Assembly: GCA_044450785.1 (NCBI GenBank)
Contig: JBIOJM010000315.1
Coordinates: 1-12,022 of the forward strand
Direction of reading: 5' to 3'
DNA: 12,022 nt
Source: JBIOJM01 sp044450785
Lineage (GTDB): Bacteria > Planctomycetota > Planctomycetia > Isosphaerales > Isosphaeraceae
The position numbers and the translations under genes were made by a program. The notes beneath the pieces were generated by a model. The model saw nothing but the letters and a program-made list of their open reading frames with translations. It was not told where the DNA came from and did not search any database. Shown here in pieces: positions 8,740 to 12,022 of this stretch. Every line of letters starts with the position of its first letter. Within the stretch, counting starts at the first letter, position 1.

Positions 8740-9615
8740 ATGAACGTGCGAATCCTGAGTTTCGTCGTGCTTTTCGCCGGTTTTCTGCCGAACATCTGCT
8801 GGGGCCAGACGCCGATACCAATGCGGGACGGCAACGGGACGACATGGTGGCACGGCCCGCGGGGCATCACTCCGGGCCCGGCGTACACGCCGCGGCGAAC
8901 CACGCCGCACAGGCCGCAGAACCGGCGAATCGTTCGCAGACCGGTTCAGATAAGCCCTTCGCAGTTCCCGGTTTTGTCGGATCGGGAGTTTTTCGCGCCG
9001 AACCTCGGGATCCACTTCAAGCTCGTGCGGGTTGGAGGGGCGGCCGGCGCGAAACTGACACGAACCCCTCCCAAAGACGCCGGCGTTTCGAACATCTTGG
9101 TGAATAACTCGCCCGTTCACTTGGAGCCGGACGACGTGATCTACAACCTGGACTCGCTTCCGATCCGCGAGGCGGTCGACGTGATGAACCATCACGGTCA
9201 GACTGTCGTTTCCTTCATCGACTGTCGCACCGGCAGGGCCTTCGCCGGAGTGATGGCCCTCCCCTCGTACACACCACTCCCGGACGACGTCCCAAAGGAA
9301 ATCTACGCTGAGAATCTGGGCATGCACTATCAACTGCTTGCTTCGGGGGATGGTGCCTTCGGCGCGCGCTTGAGCCGCACCGCTCGCCCTAACACTCCCG
9401 CAGGAGCGCTCCGATTGGAGCGCGGCGACATGATCACCAGGCTGGACGGGCACCCGATTCACGGCCCAGAGGACGTGCTTAACCACTTCGCGGGCACAAG
9501 CGTTGAGTTCGTCAACATCCGCAATGGCGTCGCACAATCGGCAAGCGTGCAGTTACCAGACGCCGCGTTAGTAGGTTCGCCGGAAGGGCAACGATTGTCG
9601 GTCATGCCGCAATGA
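8740..9615 (+). CDS. Secreted protein of two tandem PDZ-like domains
   Basis: The protein has 291 residues. Residues 1-22 form a signal peptide (MNVR, then hydrophobic ILSFVVLFAGFL, with likely cleavage after the WG at 21-22); the cysteine at 20 has no proper lipobox, so it is probably not a lipoprotein. Residues 23-84 are a Pro/Arg/Thr-rich basic linker. Two homologous domains follow, at about 85-180 and 188-283, with NLGIHFKL at 88 and NLGMHYQL at 192. Each then has GAKL/GARL, a D-D-V-I or G-D-M-I turn, LDSLPI or LDGHPI, and a DVMNHH/DVLNHF helix. This is the PDZ pattern of carboxylate-binding loop, GD-I, G-PI and helix. No protease or other catalytic domain is present and the length leaves no room for one. 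It probably acts outside the cytoplasm as a peptide-binding adaptor. It lies 63 nt after the giant gene on the same strand and may be co-transcribed with it. The PDZ call is from motif pattern; the loop is divergent. Confidence 0.88.
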   Translation: MNVRILSFVVLFAGFLPNICWGQTPIPMRDGNGTTWWHGPRGITPGPAYTPRRTTPHRPQNRRIVRRPVQISPSQFPVLSDREFFAPNLGIHFKLVRVGGAAGAKLTRTPPKDAGVSNILVNNSPVHLEPDDVIYNLDSLPIREAVDVMNHHGQTVVSFIDCRTGRAFAGVMALPSYTPLPDDVPKEIYAENLGMHYQLLASGDGAFGARLSRTARPNTPAGALRLERGDMITRLDGHPIHGPEDVLNHFAGTSVEFVNIRNGVAQSASVQLPDAALVGSPEGQRLSVMPQ

Positions 9616-9833
9616 GGGTGCGGCCGACGATACACGCGACTTCGATGCATCATCCCCATCGACGCGACGCGGAGCTGGTCAGGAGGATCACAACCTACCC
9701 GTAGCGCCGAAGACGGTCCCTGCTCCCCCTGACCGTATAGTGTGACGCGGGACGTGATCACGCGCGGCATTACTTCGGCCAATCGATTATCCCACACTGA
9801 CGGGGCATCCTTACTCACCAGCGAGGTTTCAAC
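9616..9833 (+). other. Intergenic region between the PDZ gene and the orphan LExRxLL reading frame
   Basis: These 218 nt show no convincing gene. They contain a 6-bp inverted repeat (ACGGTC at 9713-9718, GACCGT at 9731-9736, 12-nt loop) without a following T-run, and a 10-bp palindrome CGTGATCACG at 9753-9762. Either could be a regulatory site, but both are short enough to arise by chance. A promoter for the downstream genes would be expected here, but I cannot place -35 and -10 boxes with confidence. Confidence 0.4.
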
Positions 9834-10028
9834 ATGGGCCCCACGATTGAAACATCGTCTCGTGGCTGTCCGGTTCCGCGAACCTGGTCAAGGCGAGGCG
9901 GCTCTCGGCGCAACCTGGACCTATTTCTGGAAGTGCTCGAACAACGACGGCTCCTGGCCGGCGGTAAATCGAGCAAAACATCATCACGTTCACCAAGTGA
10001 CACGAACGGCGGCCTTCCCATTGGCTGA
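9834..10028 (+). pseudogene. Orphan N-terminus with LExRxLL motif, probable remnant of a surface-protein gene
   Basis: This is a 64-residue frame starting at ATG 9834, with GAGG at 9823-9826 placed 7 nt upstream. The product has a basic N-terminus (RRGGSRR at 20-26) then LEVLEQRRLLAG at 32-43, the same motif and position as in the two downstream genes. In those it heads a large protein; here the chain ends in a TGA 21 residues later, after a Ser/Lys-rich stretch. The most likely reading is the 5' remnant of a gene whose body was lost. It could instead be a short real peptide. The frame is the same as that of the next gene, with only this one stop between them. Confidence 0.5.
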
Positions 10029-10094
10029 TCGGCGTTCAGACCCCTAAACGTTTTTTGGCGCGAGTCTCCCACATCCTCCTTAGGTGATGTCATC

Positions 10095-11156
10095 ATGCTG
10101 GACAGATTTCTCGATGCCTTCTCCTCTGAGTCGATTGCGGCCTTGTACAAGACGCGGCGCGCACGAGTGCATCGGGCGCGGCGATACGTCCCGCACTTGG
10201 AAGACGTCCTGGAGCGACGCGACGTGCTGTCCCCCTTTCCCTTCGTCGGGACGTTCAGCGGAAGTTACAGCACCAGGGCGGCGTACGCCGGAATCGGTCC
10301 TGGCCAAGATGTATCTGGGACAATCTCCGTCACCATTCAATCTAGTTCGATCCAAAACCTTGGTGAAGGCTTATATAACGCTTACATAATTGGTACTGTA
10401 AGCGTTACTGGTTTTTTGGGTCAAAGTGCCACATTTCCGTTCTCTGCAGCTTACCAACAAGACACCGCGATTGAGACTGGTTACGCATCCACCGGTCTAG
10501 AGCCAAGTGTCGATATCACTATACAAGGATACTATCCGCTTAATACAGCAAATAACGTTCTAATAGAAGGATACTGTACAACTGACTCAATAGTTGCAAA
10601 CTGTGACATAACTATAAACAACTATGATACTCCGAATGCGGCGTCTGTCACTCTTGGAGGCGCGCCCTCCCCGCCGACTCCGACACCCACACCGACGCCA
10701 GTCGAGTTGACCGGCGCGAGTGTGGTCAAGGCGAAGAAAGGCGCCAGCCAGATCGTCGTCGACTTCAACGGCTCGCTCGACGGAGGCTTGGGCCTACCGC
10801 TGAGCGATTTCCAGCTCACGACCGTCGCCAAGGGGAAAAAGCACGCCAAAAGGCTACCCATTGCAGAAGTGGCTTATGATCCGACCACCGACAGGGTCAC
10901 GCGCACGCCTCGGGGCAAACTAAACTTCAAGACTCCGCTCAAGCTGACGATCAGCGGCTTGGCGGGAGGTCCGTCCACGCTGATCCTCAACAAGCACGGC
11001 GTGAGCATCGCGGCGATCGGGGCAGTCCGGGCCGAGGTGAGCGTCGCTCCGTCGGTGATGGCGGCAAGCCCAGCGTCGCTCTCGGCCGACGCTGTCGACG
11101 CCGTGTTCATTAGATCCGTGGAGGACCACCGCGTGCCGTCGTCGCTTCGGGGCTGA
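10095..11156 (+). CDS. LExRxLL surface-type protein with AT-rich central cassette and lysine-rich C-terminal module
   Basis: The product has 353 residues. AGGTGA at 10082-10087 is 7 nt before the ATG. The N-terminus is basic (TRRARVHRARR at 20-30) and leads to LEDVLERRDVLS at 35-46; there is no classical signal peptide. Residues 47 to about 185 are a Thr/Ser/Gly/Tyr-rich, beta-strand-like region with FSGSYS near its start and two cysteines late in it. Its coding DNA falls to about 41% GC over 10321-10620. A PSPPTPTPTPTP linker begins at 191. Residues from about 203 repeat the C-terminal module of the giant protein: VVKAKKGASQIVVDFNGSLD, KGKKHAKR and TRTPRGKLNFKTP. The last 30 residues include SADAVDAVF, similar in position and type to the helical tail of the giant protein. 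No catalytic motif is visible. It is probably an exported cell-surface protein of unknown role. Confidence 0.85.
   Translation: MLDRFLDAFSSESIAALYKTRRARVHRARRYVPHLEDVLERRDVLSPFPFVGTFSGSYSTRAAYAGIGPGQDVSGTISVTIQSSSIQNLGEGLYNAYIIGTVSVTGFLGQSATFPFSAAYQQDTAIETGYASTGLEPSVDITIQGYYPLNTANNVLIEGYCTTDSIVANCDITINNYDTPNAASVTLGGAPSPPTPTPTPTPVELTGASVVKAKKGASQIVVDFNGSLDGGLGLPLSDFQLTTVAKGKKHAKRLPIAEVAYDPTTDRVTRTPRGKLNFKTPLKLTISGLAGGPSTLILNKHGVSIAAIGAVRAEVSVAPSVMAASPASLSADAVDAVFIRSVEDHRVPSSLRG
10325..10640 (+). other. AT-rich coding segment inside the 10095-11156 gene
   Basis: By hand count 10321-10620 is about 41% GC, with one 60-nt line (10561-10620) at about 32%. A line in the following C-terminal part (10741-10800) is about 68%. 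The frame stays open throughout and the codons are A/T-ending (ATA, TTA, AAT, ACT), unlike every other gene here. The segment encodes most of the protein's unique domain. It looks like DNA of a different origin joined into a conserved frame. Confidence 0.8.
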
Positions 11157-11353
11157 ACCTTGGACCGCGTCGCCATGGGCTGCTTGGCGACTTTCACAGG
11201 AATGCGCCAGCGCGCTGCTTCGTAGCACCAAATCCAGTTCCATCGACGGCCACGTGCACACGAAGCTTACGTCCAGTCGCAGTGGATCCTATGCGGAACC
11301 ATGCTTGATGGAATCACTTTTTGCCCTCTACGAAGACCCAGTGGAGTCGCACC
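11157..11353 (+). other. Intergenic region before the PKD-type gene
   Basis: These 197 nt hold the weak hairpin described at 11169-11191 and a GGAG at 11343-11346 placed 7 nt before the ATG at 11354. Small frames overlapping it have no recognisable motif. No promoter could be placed with confidence. Confidence 0.4.
11169..11191 (+). terminator. Weak hairpin after the LExRxLL gene, possible terminator
   Basis: GTCGCC at 11169-11174 pairs with GGCGAC at 11186-11191 across an 11-nt loop, beginning 12 nt after the stop at 11156 and followed by only three T residues. The stem is short and the T-run poor, so intrinsic termination is possible but not strongly supported. Confidence 0.25.
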
Positions 11354-12022
11354 ATGCTCATCCGCCATCCTCAGACTCCGAAAGGTCGCCCTGCGCACGA
11401 GGGCCAGCGCGTCCAGGCCCGACGCGTCTACCGTCCGGACACCGACATTCTGGAGGACCGTAGGCTGTTGTCGATCGCTCTCTATGGCGCCGGCGGAGAA
11501 GCTCTTTCATACCTCGACGCTCTTGCCGGGGTGGGATTCGCGCTGAACCCCGTCGCCGAAGTCTCCGGGACCTACAATGGGCAGAGTGACAACAATGCGG
11601 CGGATTACAGCGCACAGATCAACTGGGGCGATGGAGGGTCATCCGCCGCCAAGCTCACTGTGGATCCGACCGATGGTTACGTACTGGTCAAAGGATCGCA
11701 CGTCTATGCCGCGATGGGAACATACAACGTCACGGTTGATGTCACTGGTCCCGGTGGCCAGACGGCCAACGCGAGGACCTGCCAGGTGACTGTCACGCCG
11801 ATGCCCGAAGCGGCGTCGATCCCGCCCGATGTCCCGAAGTCGTACTCGGGCGCCCAGTCGCTAGGCGATGTGGAGTTGGGTGTTTACGGCAACGGCGGTG
11901 AAGCCCTCTCCTACCTCAGTGCCTTCACGGGCGTCGGCTTCGCGCTCAACCCCGTCGCCGAGGTTGACGGCTTTTACAACGACCTGCAGGACAAGACGCT
12001 CAGCGACTATCACGCCCAGATC
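11354..12022 (+). CDS. LExRxLL surface-type protein with PKD-like domain (3' end outside the window)
   Basis: The frame starts at ATG 11354 with GGAG at 11343-11346 and is still open at the last base (223 codons seen). The N-terminus is basic (RVQARRVYR at 19-27) and followed by DILEDRRLLS at 31-40, the third such motif in 1.6 kb; no classical signal peptide is present. Residues 43-148 hold a unit made of an ALSYL...GVGFALNPVAEV segment and a PKD-like domain (INWGDGG at 89-95, GSHVYAAMGTYNVTVDV at 114-130). After a linker a second copy of the unit begins at residue 177 and runs off the window. PKD-like domains are extracellular beta sandwiches in adhesins and surface proteins, so this is probably the start of a repetitive cell-surface protein. 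Total length and C-terminal anchor are unknown. Confidence 0.85.
   Translation, partial: MLIRHPQTPKGRPAHEGQRVQARRVYRPDTDILEDRRLLSIALYGAGGEALSYLDALAGVGFALNPVAEVSGTYNGQSDNNAADYSAQINWGDGGSSAAKLTVDPTDGYVLVKGSHVYAAMGTYNVTVDVTGPGGQTANARTCQVTVTPMPEAASIPPDVPKSYSGAQSLGDVELGVYGNGGEALSYLSAFTGVGFALNPVAEVDGFYNDLQDKTLSDYHAQI
11480..12022 (+). repeat. 402-bp tandem repeat in the PKD-type gene
   Basis: The unit beginning LYGAGGEALSYL (11480) returns as VYGNGGEALSYL (11882), a spacing of 402 bp or 134 residues. Over the 47 residues visible in both copies 32 are identical with no gaps, including GVGFALNPVAEV in full. The second copy is cut by the window edge just before its expected WGDG. Confidence 0.9.

Noticed and set aside
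8599..9537. Minus-strand frame of 312 codons overlapping the PDZ gene
   Set aside because: The plus strand has a signal peptide, a well-placed ribosome binding site and two homologous domains. The minus-strand product has no recognisable motif and also overlaps the end of the giant gene.
9713..9762. Inverted repeat ACGGTC/GACCGT and palindrome CGTGATCACG as terminator or operator
   Set aside because: The stems are short, there is no T-run, and there are no repeated copies. Such sites are expected by chance in GC-rich DNA.
10026..10028. TGA read as selenocysteine joining the two frames
   Set aside because: There is no convincing stem-loop of the required type just after it and no functional context, and the ATG at 10095 has its own good ribosome binding site.
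9742..10047. Plus-strand frame of 101 codons overlapping the orphan LExRxLL frame
   Set aside because: It has no motif or plausible ribosome binding site, and it lies in a different frame from the recognisable LEVLEQRRLLAG sequence.

Overview
The window is GC-rich, about 60% or more except for two short dips. It reads as accessory or surface-protein DNA from a planctomycete. The evidence for that lineage is indirect. It rests on giant mosaic secreted proteins, on N-terminal LExRxLL-type motifs (the kind databases describe as LEPR-XLL), on a PPQ-LEAM-DLG-GF-NNFAYGT block and a DPN-GPAGYG domain that I associate with planctomycete proteins, and on a C-terminal DGNDDGQPGGDF signature. No species can be named from the sequence.

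Layout, all on the + strand. (1) 1-8676: the 3' part (2891 residues) of a giant secreted mosaic protein whose start lies upstream. It runs from a repetitive beta-rich, beta-helix-like array, through three PPC-like sandwiches, a TIG/IPT domain and an RHS entry domain, to about 20 YD repeats and a complete RHS core. Where RHS toxins carry a toxin, this protein continues with a Pro/Gly linker, a GPAGYG domain, an FN3-like domain, a Calx-beta domain and a lysine-rich C-terminal module. (2) 8740-9615: a secreted protein of two tandem PDZ-like domains with no protease domain. (3) 9834-10028: a 64-residue orphan carrying only a basic N-terminus and a LExRxLL motif. (4) 10095-11156: a 353-residue surface-type protein with the same kind of N-terminus, an AT-rich central cassette, a Pro-Thr linker and a C-terminal module homologous to that of the giant protein. 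(5) 11354-12022: the 5' part of a third LExRxLL protein with a PKD-like domain and the start of a second copy. It runs off the window.

All genes point the same way. Recognisable Shine-Dalgarno sequences lie 7-9 nt before each of the four starts that can be seen. The giant gene and the PDZ gene are separated by 63 nt and could be co-transcribed. The later genes are separated by about 200-nt gaps and look like a cluster of surface proteins sharing an N-terminal sorting-type motif. None of them is an enzyme. The best-supported joint role is building or decorating the cell surface.

The most informative unexpected signals are: a chimeric repeat unit in the beta-rich array, an RHS shell with structural domains where a toxin is expected, a lysine-rich C-terminal module shared by two neighbouring genes, an AT-rich cassette inside an otherwise GC-rich gene, and three successive LExRxLL N-termini of which one is an orphan separated from the next gene by a single in-frame stop.
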